Positions 39,370 through 52,153 of a stretch of 64,000 nt of DNA are shown here, one piece after another (the first letter of the stretch is position 1; every line of letters starts with the position of its first letter). Below the pieces are notes generated by a model that did not search any database, was not told where the DNA came from, and worked only from the letters and a program-made list of their open reading frames with translations. The position numbers were made by a program, and so were the translations under genes. Source of the stretch: Paraspadella gotoi (Eukaryota; Chaetognatha); assembly GCA_051294375.1 (NCBI GenBank), contig CM119268.1:18542323-18606322 (forward strand). Direction: 5' to 3'.

Positions 39370-39972
39370 GAGTAGCACTACCTGTCGATAAATGAAAGAA
39401 TCTTGGAAAAAAAAAAGAACAAAGTCTTGGAAAAAATGGAAAATTCTTATCCAGAAAAAAAGAAAAAGAACAAAGCGTAATGATTATATCGAAGAAAGCA
39501 AATGACGAATTGAGGCCCCTCCTCCTTTTACTGCGGGAAAGAGGAAAAGAAACTAGGGAATTGTGTGGGAAAAGGATGAAAGAAAAAAGAAAAGAGAGTA
39601 CGGGTGACCAAAGGGATGATTAGAAGGAAAGAAAAGATATATATATATAAAGTATAACTGGAAAAGAATAGAAACCGTAAAAAAAAGTAGAGATTTAAAA
39701 TTACGACAACAAAACTGCTATGAAAGAAAAAGAGAATATATTAATATTAATATTAATATATATGTTAATATATTAATATATTAATATATTAATATATATA
39801 TTAATATTTAATAAAAAGGTGATTGATGATTGATAAATATTATATATAAATATAATATAAATTACTTTGTCTGTTTGGTCCTTTTTCCCTCACTCTTTAA
39901 ATGAAGAATTCTTAGTTATTTTTTGACCGTGTTTTATTTGACCTTACGCGTCCAGTGAATATCTTTATGGTC

Positions 39973-40096
39973 NNNNNNNNNNNNNNNNNNNNNNNNNNNN
40001 NNNNNNNNNNNNNNNNNNNNNNNNNNNNNNNNNNNNNNNNNNNNNNNNNNNNNNNNNNNNNNNNNNNNNNNNNNNNNNNNNNNNNNNNNNNNNNNN
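39973..40096. other. assembly gap (124 N)
   Basis: By alignment to copies 1-3 the missing sequence is the short GTCTGTCTGTCTC stretch before the 23-base palindrome, so the true gap is probably much shorter than 124 bases. Confidence 0.9.
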
Positions 40097-40485
40097 CCAA
40101 AATTTGGGAGAGACTTTTAAGGACGCCTTGAACGCCAGATTTTGCAAGCTTGAAATCATAGGAAATTTCACAGGGATTGAATGCAAAAAAATATTTGGGT
40201 GAAACTTAAAGAAGCAAGACAGAACAAACAAAAATGCTCATGAAGATTAAAACAAAAAATTGAGTGGAGAGAGAGGAAAAATTTACCAATTAATGAATTC
40301 GTTTTATTAAAGAAAAACAGATTTTGAAATGAAATCGATAGAATAATAATTGAAGAATGAGAGAACAGAGAGAAAAAGAAAGACAGAGAGAAGAAGAAGA
40401 GAGAAGAGAGAGAGAGAGAGAGAGAAGAGGAGAGAGAGCGAGACAAAAGAGAGAGAAGGAGAGACGCGAGAAAGCAGAGAGCCAG

Positions 40486-40516
<31 letters not shown>

Positions 40517-41010
40517 ACGAAGAAGACGACCGAGCAGAGAGGAGAGAAATCCTGGACTGAAGTGCAGGTGGCGACAAGAGAAAAATCTCTATGAAAAAAG
40601 GGAGGAGAGAAATGAAATGAGAAATAGAAAAGGCAGGAAGAAAAGGCGAGGAGGGAGAGAGAGAGAGACGGAATGAATTTCTCCTCTTAAATCGGATTGA
40701 TGGAGAGAGAGAGAGAAGCGAAATGAAGAAAAGAAAGTAAAGGGTCTTACTTTCCTTTCCTCACCGCAGCGAAAGAGCATAAAGATATTCGCTCTTTAAT
40801 GAAGAAACGAGCTCTCATCGTAGCAGTCAAAGTTTTTTTTTAGTTGTTAAGTATTAAAAAATAAATATATTTTTATAATTTAACAGTTTAAATTGTGAAA
40901 ATAAGCCAATTAATTCTTGCTTTTTTTCGCACGAGAGCGAATGATTAATCCACGTTTCTCTTCGTTTTAATCGATTTCGTTGGCGCCGACAATGTCGCAA
41001 TCCAAAGTCT

Positions 41011-41045
<35 letters not shown>

Positions 41046-41178
41046 GGCATTGGCAGTCGTTCAGAAATCACTTCGATTTTTGCTCACTTTTTTATTCCGT
41101 CTGTGATTTATGATGCAACGGCGTTCACCGAATCACTCCGATGGCAGAAAAGCAGTTTGACCGAGGGGAAGAGAGAGA

Positions 41179-41210
<32 letters not shown>

Positions 41211-41391
41211 ATTTTTTTTTGTTTAATTAAGGAATTAAAAATTTCAAGGGAATTGGATTATTAAAAGATTATTCATAATTTTTGTCGCCAACATCACAAA
41301 CTCCGAATTAATCCTTCTTCACAACAAAATGGATCACATCTCGTAGTCTTCACAATCATTTTAACCTTTCTCCCTTCCTTTTTCCCTCCAG

Positions 41392-41821
41392 GCGCTTGCA
41401 ACCTTCTACGCGCCGGCGTTGCCGCCATCTTCGGCCCGCAATCTCGTGACTCGGCGCTTCACGTGCGGTCCGTATGCTCGGCCAAGGGCGTGCCGCATCT
41501 GGAGACGCGTTGGGGACATCATGGCCACGCCTCTACGCATCACCATGGGCGCCATTCGGAGCGCGGAGGAAAGGCTGGAGAGACCCAGCCTCAGCAGAAG
41601 CAGCAGCAGACGACGGAGTCGAAACGAAAGTGGCAACAGCAGCAACAGCAAAAACAAATTCTGTCGTCGTCGTCGTCGTCGTCAGCGACACCATCTCCAT
41701 CGGCCGCGTCGGCTGCGGAGACGGATGCGGCGGCGAAGCAGTCAAGTCAGACTTTAGTGTCTTCCGTTAACCTGTTTCCTCACTACGCCAGCCTTACCAA
41801 AGCTTTCAACGACGTCGTTAG
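41392..41821 (+). CDS. glutamate receptor exon 2: ATD core with 84-residue Gln/Ser insert
   Basis: Acceptor TTCCCTCCAG, donor AG/GTGAGG, phase 1 in and phase 2 out. The frame is open throughout (143 codons including the split first one). The first 41 residues (ACNLLRAGVAAIFGPQ through GVPHLETRW) are highly characteristic of kainate-receptor amino-terminal domains. The last 18 (VNLFPHYASLTKAFNDVV) resume the family alignment. In between, where relatives have about a dozen residues, there are about 84: His-rich, then Gln-rich, then a Ser run from a CGT/GTC repeat, then Ala/Ser-rich. I see no convincing intron boundaries around it, so it looks translated. It would be a long flexible loop on the extracellular domain. 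Confidence 0.85.
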
Positions 41822-41877
41822 GTGAGGCGGAATTGGGAAGAAGCCTGGAAAAATATCGATGCATTATTTTGGGGAGA

Positions 41878-41887
41878 NNNNNNNNNN
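41878..41887. other. assembly gap (10 N)
   Basis: In copies 2 and 3 this position holds a purine tract of 100 bases or more (29360-29480, 34140-34270), so repeat sequence was collapsed here. Confidence 0.9.
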
Positions 41888-43199
41888 GAGAAGAAAGAGA
41901 AGATTGAAAACAGAAGAGAGAGAAGAAAAGAGAGAAAAGAAAGGAGAGAAAATAAAAGAGAGAACAGAGAAGAGAAAATAAAAGAGAGAAAAGAGGAGAC
42001 AAGAAAGAGAAGAGAGAAAAGAGAGAAGAAAAGATAGAAAAAAGAAGATGAAAGAAAGAGAAAGTCTCTGCTTCATTTTCCGCCAAGCGTCTCTTCCTTT
42101 CAAGACCGAAACTCCGTCTTGCGGTCGCCAGGTGTAAACAACTTTTTACTTTTTCTCCTCGCCACGGGTTTGATGATAAACTATGAAAACGGTTTGATGA
42201 AAAAAATTGTAACAAAATAGTCTGATAAAAATGTAAAGTTAAAATAGAAAAATTTAATATTTAGAAAACTTGCCTCAAAGAATTTGATAAAAATTTGAAT
42301 GTAAAAATTGTAAAAATAATCGAATAAAATTCCTTACGAAAACTACACGGATAAAAATAAATTTATACCAGTGGCGTAAAAGTACTTTGGTAACAATGGT
42401 GAAGAAAGATAGTTTAAATCATCTGACAAAAGATTCGCCTCAAAATTGTCTGAAATAAAGAGTAAAAAAGATTTTAAATCATCCGTTAAAAATCTTTAAT
42501 ATGTTCTGATAAAAGTTGAAATTATGTGAAAAAAAATCTAGAGAAAATCATCATGTCAAATTATTTTATAGATGCAAAAGGAAATGAAATTTAAAAATAT
42601 AACGATAAAATTTGCTTAATGTTAAAAATATGGATGTACGCACTTGAAATTGTTATCTCAGCGAATTACTGGGATGCGAAAAAAAAATCTGACTAGTAAC
42701 GAAATCAACTGGTGGAGAGCATAAATTGTAGTAACGTTCCTCTTTACAAATCTCTCCCTTCCCGGATGTAATAAAATCTATAATAAAACGAAGAAGCCAC
42801 AAATAAGAAGCCAACGTGGAAGCTTTGGTCGTTTTTATAAAATTAAGGGAATCTTGAGGAAAGGGATGATGGAGAAAAAGGGGAAAGAACGAGATGAGAC
42901 AAAAGGGAATCGCTTATGAGACGGAGGGGGAAGAAAAAAAGGGCAATTAAAAAAAAGAGGAGTTAAAACGATCGGGGAAAGAAAAAAGAAGAGAAAAAAA
43001 GGGAAAAAGAGGGAAAGAGAGAGAAAAAAAAAGAGTAGAGTAGCAGAGAAAAACAGTAAAAAAGAAAGAAAAAAGATTTGGGTAAGAGGATAGAGGCAAG
43101 AATTCTTTCATTGTTGTTTGTTGGTTCTCAATCATTTGGCGCGTCTTTTTTGCGAAGATTGTCTTTCGCCCCATTCAATCTTTTTCTGTTGGGAGGGTG

Positions 43200-43372
<173 letters not shown>

Positions 43373-43724
43373 CTTTCCCTTTCCCTTTCCCACACACTCA
43401 AGCACTCACACACAAAATGACACACAAACCACAAACAAACAAAATAAGAAAAAAGAAAGAAAAAAAAATTCCGACGTTCCTAATTAAGTCATATATTTTC
43501 AAGAAAATAACTCAATTAAATTTTATTGAATAATCTGGTCTTTATAACGAAGGAAGTAACCATGGTAAACCACGCCTCCTAATATCTTCGTTGATAACGT
43601 GAATACAAAATTGTTCTGAATGTTTTAATCCCTTTTACTAACTCTATTCGTTTCACGATTTATCGCCTTACACGTCTCGCTCGTCCATTTTCTTTTCTAA
43701 ACGCGGGCACTTCTAACTGAACCT

Positions 43725-43772
43725 ACTTCCAGGTGCACGCACTTCCAGGTGTACGTACTTGCAGGTGCACGC
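43725..43772 (+). repeat. three 16-base units with CAGGTG E-box cores
   Basis: ACTTCCAGGTGCACGC, ACTTCCAGGTGTACGT and ACTTGCAGGTGCACGC lie head to tail and are followed by a diverging ATTTCCGC. Each holds CAGGTG, an E-box sequence recognised by Snail/ZEB and class I bHLH proteins. It lies in the GC-richer patch of intron 2. Regulatory use is inference. Confidence 0.55.
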
Positions 43773-44454
43773 ATTTCCGCCCTTGCGCACTCGCCCTTTC
43801 GCGGAGGCCGAAATCTCCGCCGCTTATTTTCTCCTTTTGCCTTAAAAGCTCGCGACTTTCCTTGAATACGAAAACGCGGAGCCTCGATTCCGATCAGGGC
43901 ACAAACGCGAATAATTTTCTACTAAATTTGACGTCGTAGACGAGGTTATGAATAAAATAATCCCGGCTCTCGTCATTTTTTTTACAAAAAAAATCGATTA
44001 TTATGATTTGCGATGCAAATTACGCCGACGTCAAACGGCGGAAAAAATCCACTAAATATTTTCAGTTTTTAGAAATAATTTTAAAATTCATTTACTGAGA
44101 TAATTTTTTTTGAAAATCTAGTTTCTTCGCCTGTAATTTTTTTTTATAATGAGGAGAGAGTTTATATTAATTTCTTTCCCTTTGAATACAATTTTTTTTC
44201 TCTCACTACTTTTTAAGCGCTGAGATTAATACACAGATTTCGGTTCCAAGAATCATCCGCATATTTTCATGATTTATCTTTTCAGGAATATTTTTTTCTC
44301 TCGAAACTTGTCTCTTACTTTTTGCCACTGATTATGTTTACTTCATACGCCTACTGAAATTGACTTATATGGGTTTCTTTTTTTTAAGGGGGTAATTTTT
44401 CTTAAAATTGTTAATGCTTAATTCATAACGTCACCTTTCTTTCCACCAATCTAG

Positions 44455-44624
44455 AGCTCTGCAGTGGCGGACGATGACGATCGTCTACGAAGACGCCAGC
44501 GGATTGATCAAACTCCAAGAGCTTTTAAAGTTGGCGCCAGTTGGCGACATGAAGATCGTGGTGCGGCAACTTAAAAAGGAAGAGGAAGACCCGAGGAACG
44601 AGCATCTTGTGTCGCTGCTTAAAG
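44455..44624 (+). CDS. glutamate receptor exon 3
   Basis: Acceptor CCAATCTAG, donor AAAG/GTAAGG. The single base entering from exon 2 completes Arg, giving the continuous family pattern RALQWRTMTIVYEDASGL, then LIKLQELLKLAP and IVVRQLKKEEED. This is the second lobe of the amino-terminal domain, where kainate receptors read like KWKTVTVVYDDSTGL. 170 bases, phase 2 in and phase 1 out. An alternative acceptor eight bases downstream (CTGCAG) would break the phase. Confidence 0.85.
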
Positions 44625-45286
44625 GTAAGGTCGAGTGGATGGATTAGTTTAAGCAATATGACCAATCAAAACCTAATTAAACTTAGAATTTATCCAACCC
44701 TTTGCTTTTTTTCCACATTATACTGTTTCTCGGAAATTATTAGCATTTGAGCTTGTCGGTAAAAGTAATAATATTTTTTGCTGCAGGAAACCTTTTTCTT
44801 TTTCGGCGTATCGTGCCAAAAAAAGGGGAAAGATCGTTGAGGGAAGTCTCAAACGTTAAAAACAACGAGGGTCAAAACAACATTAACATCTTCTTTGTTT
44901 TTGGAACAAAACACTTGGCGCATCGTTGCGAGAAATTAGCGAAAAAAATAAAACTAATGAACTGACATCTCAGATATTTTTTCTCGGGCGAAGAGACTTG
45001 GCCCTCGAAGATGTTTTGGTTATTTGCTGGAAAGGCAATGTTTAATGTTTTTCCCTTTGTATAACAATGAAGGAAGTAGGCGGGGTAACAAAGAAATAAT
45101 TCAAATTGGACAGACTGCTTTTTTTTTTAAAAAAGTGTTTCCTTACAGTGTACGTCAACACAAATTTAAAATTAAAATTTAAAAACTAATTAGCCACTAA
45201 TTTACTTGTATTCAATTTTATTGAATTGTAATTTATTTATTTATTTATTTTATTTTATTTCCCTTTATATCTAACGCTTATTTCAG

Positions 45287-45399
45287 ATATCGAGAAAAGA
45301 GGAGAGACATCTATCGTGCTCGACTGCGACCCAGCGAGAATCCCAAGAATTCTCAAACTCGCCGACAGGGATTTTGGGATGATGTCCTCTCACTACCAG
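45287..45399 (+). CDS. glutamate receptor exon 4
   Basis: Acceptor TTATTTCAG, donor CAG/GTGGGG, phase 1 in and phase 0 out. It encodes DIEKRGETSIVLDCDP, then ARIPRILKLADRDFGMMSSHYQ, the family's conserved 'IVLDC..ER...ILKQA...GMM..Y' segment. It joins in frame to exon 3 and to exon 5. Confidence 0.85.
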
Positions 45400-45459
45400 G
45401 TGGGGGAAAATTACAAATAATAATTGATCTCAAGGTAAAAAAAAATCGATACAGGCTTT

Positions 45460-45610
45460 TTGGCATCCCGTTTTCTTAATATTAACCCAATTATCTTACC
45501 CTACTGTCTTTTAAAATACTTAAACCAATACTTAACCGTAATCCCTAAACCAAACCTCATCCTTACCCTTAACTAAAACCTTCACCAAATCACTCTTATT
45601 CGCCTTAATG
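45460..45610 (+). repeat. degenerate CCCTAA/TTACCC-like stretch
   Basis: Loose repeats of CTTACCCT, ATCCCTAAACC, CCTTACCCTTAAC and similar, also present in copy 3 (about 37780-37920). It resembles decayed telomere-type repeat, but no perfect (TTAGGG)n run is found. Confidence 0.4.
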
Positions 45611-45889
45611 GTTAACCTAATCTTTTAACGAGAAAACAAAATTAATTCTAAATTTAAGCTTAAATGGGACACTTTCGTAAAAGATGGCCGACTTTTGTTG
45701 TAATATTAGATGTCGTCTCACGATTAAGTAGAAAATTTTGTATTTATAGTTTGCTTGAGTATTTATTTTGGCGAATATGTGTATCGAACTCCCAACGACG
45801 CCTAAAATGATGGCCGATGACAACAAAATTTCACTGATGTCAGAGAAAGCTCTCTTTCCGATTCAGTTGCCAATCATCGCCACCTCATT

Positions 45890-45897
<8 letters not shown>

Positions 45898-45955
<58 letters not shown>

Positions 45956-45982
45956 AGAGAGGAGAGAGAAGAGAGAGACATA
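45898..45982 (+). repeat. (GA)n microsatellite
   Basis: An interrupted GA tract, the last one before the GA-free island that begins near 46140. Confidence 0.9.
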
Positions 45983-46139
45983 GAGACTATACCAGTGATA
46001 AATTAATCTGAGATACTTTTATATTTCATCTTGGAAATACCTTCTTGGTTTTTTCATGTATTTTCAATTTGTTATGCTACGTGAATTGATAATTAATTAA
46101 TAAATTATTTTCATTAATTTAATTCCTCAAATCGTCCTA

Positions 46140-49100
46140 TTTTTTTAACTCCAGAGTGATAACGACGACAACGATCGCCCTCTCCCGACTCGAGACAGAA
46201 AAACCTGCTTCTCGGTTTCCAAAAACTTCAGGTTTGGCCCTTTTTCTCAAATTTTTTTTCTTTTTTAAAATAAATTTAATTCTTCGTGTCTCGATACTGC
46301 AGAACCTTTCGCCACCGACCGTCGTCGACGGCTTCCAAAGCGGGGCGCCTGACGGACTCTTTGGGCCGCGAGTCCTGAAACAACGAACCATTTCCGGAAT
46401 TTTGCGTGGCGGAACACGCGCCTTTCCCAGAGCCGGGATCTAAGAAGTGGGAAAGATCTTACCGAGTCAAAGACCGTCAGCAAGGTCGGTCATTGCTAAT
46501 AGTAAGGACTAAGGTGGAAATGGTTTGACCGAGGTTTGCAGTGTTGAGTTGTTCGTCCTACAACCACACGTTTTGAAAAAAAAAATGGTTATAATATCAT
46601 CAACGCTCACTGACCACGCCGGTCGCCCGGCCTGCTGTTTCCTCTCTCTCGCCCTCCCCAACCCAGATGCAAGGAGCATGAAGCAGCCGGACTCACCAGA
46701 GCAGCCGGCGGCAAAGCCAACTCACCAAAAGCGTCAAAAACAAAGACCTTACCCTAAAACTCTACCCTGACCACACTGGGACCTAACGAACCAATCCACA
46801 GAAGACTAGAGAAGGGATCACATTGGGTCGGGGGGCCAATGGGGAACAAGGCAGGGAGTTTAGAGCGGTCCAGGAGCGGGAACTAGAAAGGAGAGATAGA
46901 GGCTTGATGTGATTTGGCTTGTCACTTGGTTCTTCTCTACTTTCTCTTCATGGCTCACAAAAATAGAAAGAGGCAAAGATTCATAACTCATTTAGATCAC
47001 AATTCCATGCTTCTATTTGTGATCACCACATTTTATTCTTCTGGAGAAAATAAAACTCCTTGTTTTCAGTTACTTCGAAGATCCTTAATTTCCTTTCCCT
47101 TCTTTTCCGTTATTTTTGACTCTCTTTGTATTTTTCCTCTCATCGGCTAACGGCAGTTCAGTTAACGTCGATGTGGTTGTCACACACGAGATTGCGAAAG
47201 AAAACTTCGAAAATCGACCAATTATAAAACCATCGTCGAAAATCGAAAATCGCCCCACACGGCCCGCCGGGTGAGTCGCCAACCACGACCCGCTCCACCA
47301 AAGGAAAAAGGTTATTTTCGAAAGGCGAACAAAGTGCGCAAAACGAACAAACAAGAACTCTGAAGAACAGCCAAGATTGAACGTCATAAAGAAATCTGCG
47401 TCTTGGGCAAAACTGACGAAGGGCCCGTCCGATAAGCTCACGCAAAAAGGAGAAACGAAAACAGAAAGAAAATGGGCGGAGGAAAACATGCATCCATCGG
47501 ACCGACGCCCGACCAGGCCGTTACCGCGTCCGCAAGATCCATGATGGTAGGACATACCCTCGATCCCACGACTGGATGTCGATCAATGGCTCCCCGGAAG
47601 TCAAAGCGCAATACGCGCAAGGCCGACGACATCAACGACGTCACATCCGGACTTCAGCAAAATGACGGTAAACGACAATAAACAGCAGGGAAGACGACAA
47701 GGACACGGAGGCCGCGTTGAAAGATCTCCTCAGCGGAGGCGACTGCACCAAACTGGACTTCAACGAGAACCTACGAAACGGTCGCAAGCTGAAAAGGGCG
47801 GGAGGATCACTCCAATGGGCGTTCAAGAGAAATGCTCCGTCTAAGTAAACACGACAACAAGGTGGAAAACATAAAAGTTATCTGAAAAAGGTTCGGAACA
47901 GTTGCATAACACCGTGGAAGATCATAAAAAGACACGGTGACAAGACAAACAGCCAACATAACAGAAATAAATGAACTTGTTTGCGAGAAAACGACGGGAC
48001 GAGCTGACTTGACCGACGGACGACGGAGACCGCTGGAGACGGACCGTGACATCCGGAACATTTAAGACGGAGGCACTACAGCCGCGAACCCATACGCGAA
48101 CGATAGACGAGGACACTCCCCGTCGAGAAGTATGCCCAGCACCGCGAAGCAACGCCACAGAATCAAGCACGATAAGATAGAAAACACGAGCCGACGAAAA
48201 ACCCAGGATTTCCTACGAGGGATTTATCACAGTCCCTGCGAGAATGCAGGGTCGACGTCAACGAACGTGGAATGAACAACTCCAAGCCTTATTCACCAAG
48301 AGACTACGAGTCAGCTCGCTTTTCGTTGACATCCGATAGGCCGGAGTATTCTCTACAGAGACTATGCGACATCTTCGAGTCAACATCAATCTCAGCCTCA
48401 TAGGTGGCGGAGCGCATCGAAGTAAAAGTCGAAACCGGAAGGTACACGCGGAGCACGGCCTCGCCCTGGTTAACGAGGTATATCGGAAGGTTCGACGTCG
48501 TCGCACCGAGAACGAGGCGCAGTCCTCAGAGGCACACCGCAACGTCTGCTAACAAAGGCTTTGACACCCTAAACGCTCCAGGGATCGCACAAGAAGCGAT
48601 GGACTTCCGCTCCTACACATCGAAAAGCGAAAGAAAAACGGGAACTAGGGAAGCGAATCGAATGATCCTCCCGCGGATGGCTTTCGTGACCAACGGACAT
48701 CAGCGAAGGGGAAGACGCTTCATCAACTCCGTCAAGGACAACGACCTCAAGTCCTGAACCGAATCACCCTCCTCTGCCAGAAAGGATTAAAACGACAAGA
48801 ACCAGCGAAAGCGCACAAGCGCCCTCTACCAAGGGGCCCATGCTACAAAGGCAAATAACTCCCGAGAATTGCTGGAGAAGCTCACCAAAAGGACATGGCC
48901 ACCCTGATGAAAGAAAAGAAGGACGAAAAGAAGGACGACCGGGAATGGCGAGAAAAGCCCAAGCCGCGACTAAACCGCGCTAGAAATGAATGGCCGGAGA
49001 ACGTTGCGAAGAAAGGAACGAAGGCCACGGGAGAAAGATCGCTACAGGGGAAGAACCGAGGAACAAATTCGATTTTTTCCAGAACGTAGAGGATTTCCCT

Positions 49101-51440
49101 TGGGTGTGGGGATGACACTGAAAACGTTTGCTCTGATTAGCGAAATTGAAATTTCATGAAAAGTACAGAGAAGAAAATATCAGAAACGCACGAAATAGGC
49201 AGAGGTACATCCCAGGAAAGGAATGAAAGCGGCGAAAGTTGGCGCAGCAAGCCGCAGACGAAATAAAAGCAAAATTGGCAAAGAAATGCCACTAGGACAG
49301 AAAAATCAAACATATTATGGAACAGAATGCGCGAAAGCAGCACTAAAATTCACGACCGGAAAACAAGCCGCAGTACGCCTCCACAGCTTTTCAATCCGCT
49401 CAAGAAGTGAAAAAAAAGCTTAGCAACTAGAAATAGTAAAGGAAAGCCTACAGCCTTGAAAAACTGGGCGCTAAAAATGAAAAAAAAAAAAGAAAGCCCC
49501 TTTTTCTTTGTGAAAAGGGTTGAAAATAATGCAAGAAAATTGTGCAAAAAGAAAAGGAAAACAAATCACTCTCGCACGAACGTAAAGTGAAGGCGTAAAC
49601 AAAAGTGACCGAGAAACCGAGAGTAGAGACAACCCACGACGTTTGAGCAATTGCCAGCAGAAAAGGCACCCGACATACCAGGAGCAAAAAGGAAGGTCAC
49701 GACTGAATCGCAATAAGGCCGCAGTAGTCCACACTGAGCACAAGATTGGCAGGAAAGCGATCTTACCCGACACATCAGTTCCATCGTTGGTAAGTGCAGA
49801 AAGGACGAATCCCACCACCCAAGCTACAATAAGGAAAAGCAGAGATAAAGTGTCCCACGAAACCAAGAAGTGTTCCATAGGGACGAGAAAATAATTACCC
49901 TCCGGAGAATCAAAAGGTGAAATGGAACCCCTCCCTTACCAACGATATCCGCCGCAAACCCACCCGCCCCACCCACGAAAACGACCGCGCCCCCAGGGAT
50001 GACACAAAAAAAAAATCCTTCACAGCAACAGCTACATCCAGCAGTAAGTAGGAGGAAGCCCAGCAAGCTGCCTGTACGACACAGAGCCGTCCGATAAACA
50101 CTATCCGAAGAAGTTTTGTAGACGAATGGTCAATGAACGAACAAAATCTACTCTGGCCCCGCCACTCCGAGTAATCAACGGGAAACGGAAACGTCGTCAT
50201 CCGAGCCTGCAATCAAAAAATTCTCAGAGTCCCATGTTCCAAAAACTGGAATACTGGACACAACCTTCTTCATATCCCCAGACGAAGAGGACAGGGACGT
50301 ATAATCGGAACAGCCACAACCGACCCAGGGCCAGCCAATGAGATGTTGGATCGTCTCCCCAGCCGAAAAGCAAGGTCTACAAGTAGCTGCACATGGCGGG
50401 GAACGCGGTTACGCACCTCTTTAAGGACAAACAGTCAGTCTAAAAGCGGCAAGATGCTTGCCAGAAGGATGTGTTGACGAGAAAACACAGGTAACCCACT
50501 CTAATGCAGAGAAAAACGAGGCAGAACCTCGTAGTAAGAGCAAGCCAGGGTTTAAACTGGAAGTCACTCGCTGAGGCAAGTGGATCCTACAATCCCGGGA
50601 CGGAGAAACGGCTTGGCACAGTTCAGGCGAGCACCTCAAACAAAGGGGTGGAACTGGAGGCGAAACCCGGCGAAGGGGAGAAAGCAAAATTAATTGTCAC
50701 GGAAGAAGCTAAGACGGATTTAACCTGGACCCGGACCTGCATCGCGAAGAACCAGTCCAGAAGCAGATTTAACGGGGGAAGAGGACCAAAATTAGACGAG
50801 TGCGAAAAGAGAACAACCGCCAGACATAAGATTATTAAAACACACGCCGTCAGAGGCAGAATTAAGGAGCGGTAGAAGAAGCGAGAAAAAGGAGCCGCCA
50901 AAGAAACACGACGACAGAGGGAAAGAACGAATTCCTACGCCCCATTTAAAGAGACGACCCATCCCCTCATTGACAAAGCCTCCCATAGTTTGGGAAACAG
51001 TCTGGGGAATTCATGAGACGTTTTTGGGGAAATTCAAATAAACGACTGCAAAAATGAGGGATTCCTAAACTATAGGGTCGACCTTGGGTACACCAACTGA
51101 AGGCTTAACCAAAACCAACGATTCGTAAATCAAGGCCCAGTGAAAAAGGCAGCCCTCAAAAGAATCTTGAAGTCTACGAAAAGCTGGAGTTCGTTTTCCA
51201 GAACATCTGGGGAAAGCTTACTCCGAATGCCCTTCTTTAATAAGAAACCGAATCACATCGCCAACGGCCAAGACCAAATGGACGATGAACAATTTCGCGA
51301 AACAATGGAGGCTAATCTGCGACTTAATCAGCAGTAAATGATAACATTTCCACCTTCGCAACGGAACCGTCAGACTAATTGCCTCAAAATCTTAGGAAGG
51401 GAATTATAAACCTCACGAACTAACAATGTTCGGCGGTCGG
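46140..51440. other. A-rich, T-poor, GA-repeat-free island in intron 4
   Basis: About 5.3 kb with markedly different composition: the plus strand is rich in A, C and G and poor in T, and has none of the dinucleotide tracts found every kilobase elsewhere. Short plus-strand frames look protein-like but are broken: 46525-46770 (ending MKQPDSPEQPAAKPTHQKR), about 47691-47847 (AALKDLLSGGDCTKLDFNE..WAFKRNAPSK then stop), 48404-48757, 50504-50875 and 51140-51337 (ending EANLRLNQQ). None matches a family I can name. A decayed mobile element inserted in the intron is the simplest reading. No terminal repeat or target duplication was found by eye. Confidence 0.5.
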
Positions 51441-51480
51441 ACATATTGGGCTGTTTCATTTCATTCCCACCAACACGCAG

Positions 51481-51535
51481 GTTCTCTCTCTTCTCTCTCT
51501 CCTTTTCTCTCTCTCCTCTCTCCCACCTCCGTCTC

Positions 51536-51580
<45 letters not shown>
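51481..51580 (+). repeat. CT-rich tract
   Basis: Pyrimidine sequence ending in an uninterrupted CT run (51541-51580), marking the return of normal local composition. Confidence 0.9.
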
Positions 51581-51585
<5 letters not shown>

Positions 51586-51816
51586 ATGCATTGCAATAAC
51601 TTGTTTTTTTAAAAAGACACTTTTTTAGTTTAAATTACAGAGAGAGAAAATCAGAACTGTTGAAGAAACAACACTATATATTGAAAAAAAAAAGCTTTAA
51701 GAAGTGAAAGGGAAAAAAAAGAAAAAGAAAAAAAGAAAAAATTACGCGAGAAAATAAAGGAATAAGTGGCGGCGCTAATTAAACGCGTTGGAAACACTTT
51801 TTTTCTCGGGTATCTT

Positions 51817-51970
51817 CGCATTTGTTGTTGTTGTTGTCGTCGGTCGTTATTGTCGTTGTTGGTTGTTGTTGTCATAGTGGGTCCTCAATGCCAGTCGTCG
51901 TTCTTATTGTCGTCGTCGTCGTCGTCGTCAACGCCGGTACACGTCCACTGAACGACGTCGAGAGCGACGA
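51817..51970 (+). repeat. GTT/GTC trinucleotide repeat patch
   Basis: Runs of TGTTGT, then GTCGTC triplets (51907-51930), about 70 bases before the exon 5 acceptor. Similar CGT-type repeats occur in exon 1, exon 2 and at 59003-59029. Confidence 0.7.
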
Positions 51971-52039
51971 CGTTTACTGTTTTTTTTAATTATTGTTTCA
52001 TTTATAATTGTTCTTAAATAATTTATCACGTTTTTTTAG

Positions 52040-52153
52040 TATCTGCTGACGACTCTGGACATGACGAGCGCCATCTCCGAATTGGGTTCGCTCAAAGAAT
52101 CCGCTGACGCACAAATCATCGCCTTCAGACTCATCAATCCAGAGAACCCTGTA
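52040..52153 (+). CDS. glutamate receptor exon 5
   Basis: Acceptor CGTTTTTTTAG, donor GTA/GTGAGT, phase 0 on both sides, 38 codons. It begins YLLTTLDMTSAISELGS and ends AFRLINPENPV, corresponding to the family's 'YLITSLD....DL..F.....NITAFRLVDPE.P'. It follows exon 4's ..SSHYQ in frame. Confidence 0.88.

Noticed and set aside
50340-50400. Minus-strand CRPCFSAGETIQHLI resembling a LINE C-terminal zinc knuckle
   Set aside because: The final Cys is missing, the frame is broken on the upstream side and no reverse transcriptase motif was found at higher coordinates. It is too weak to call a LINE.
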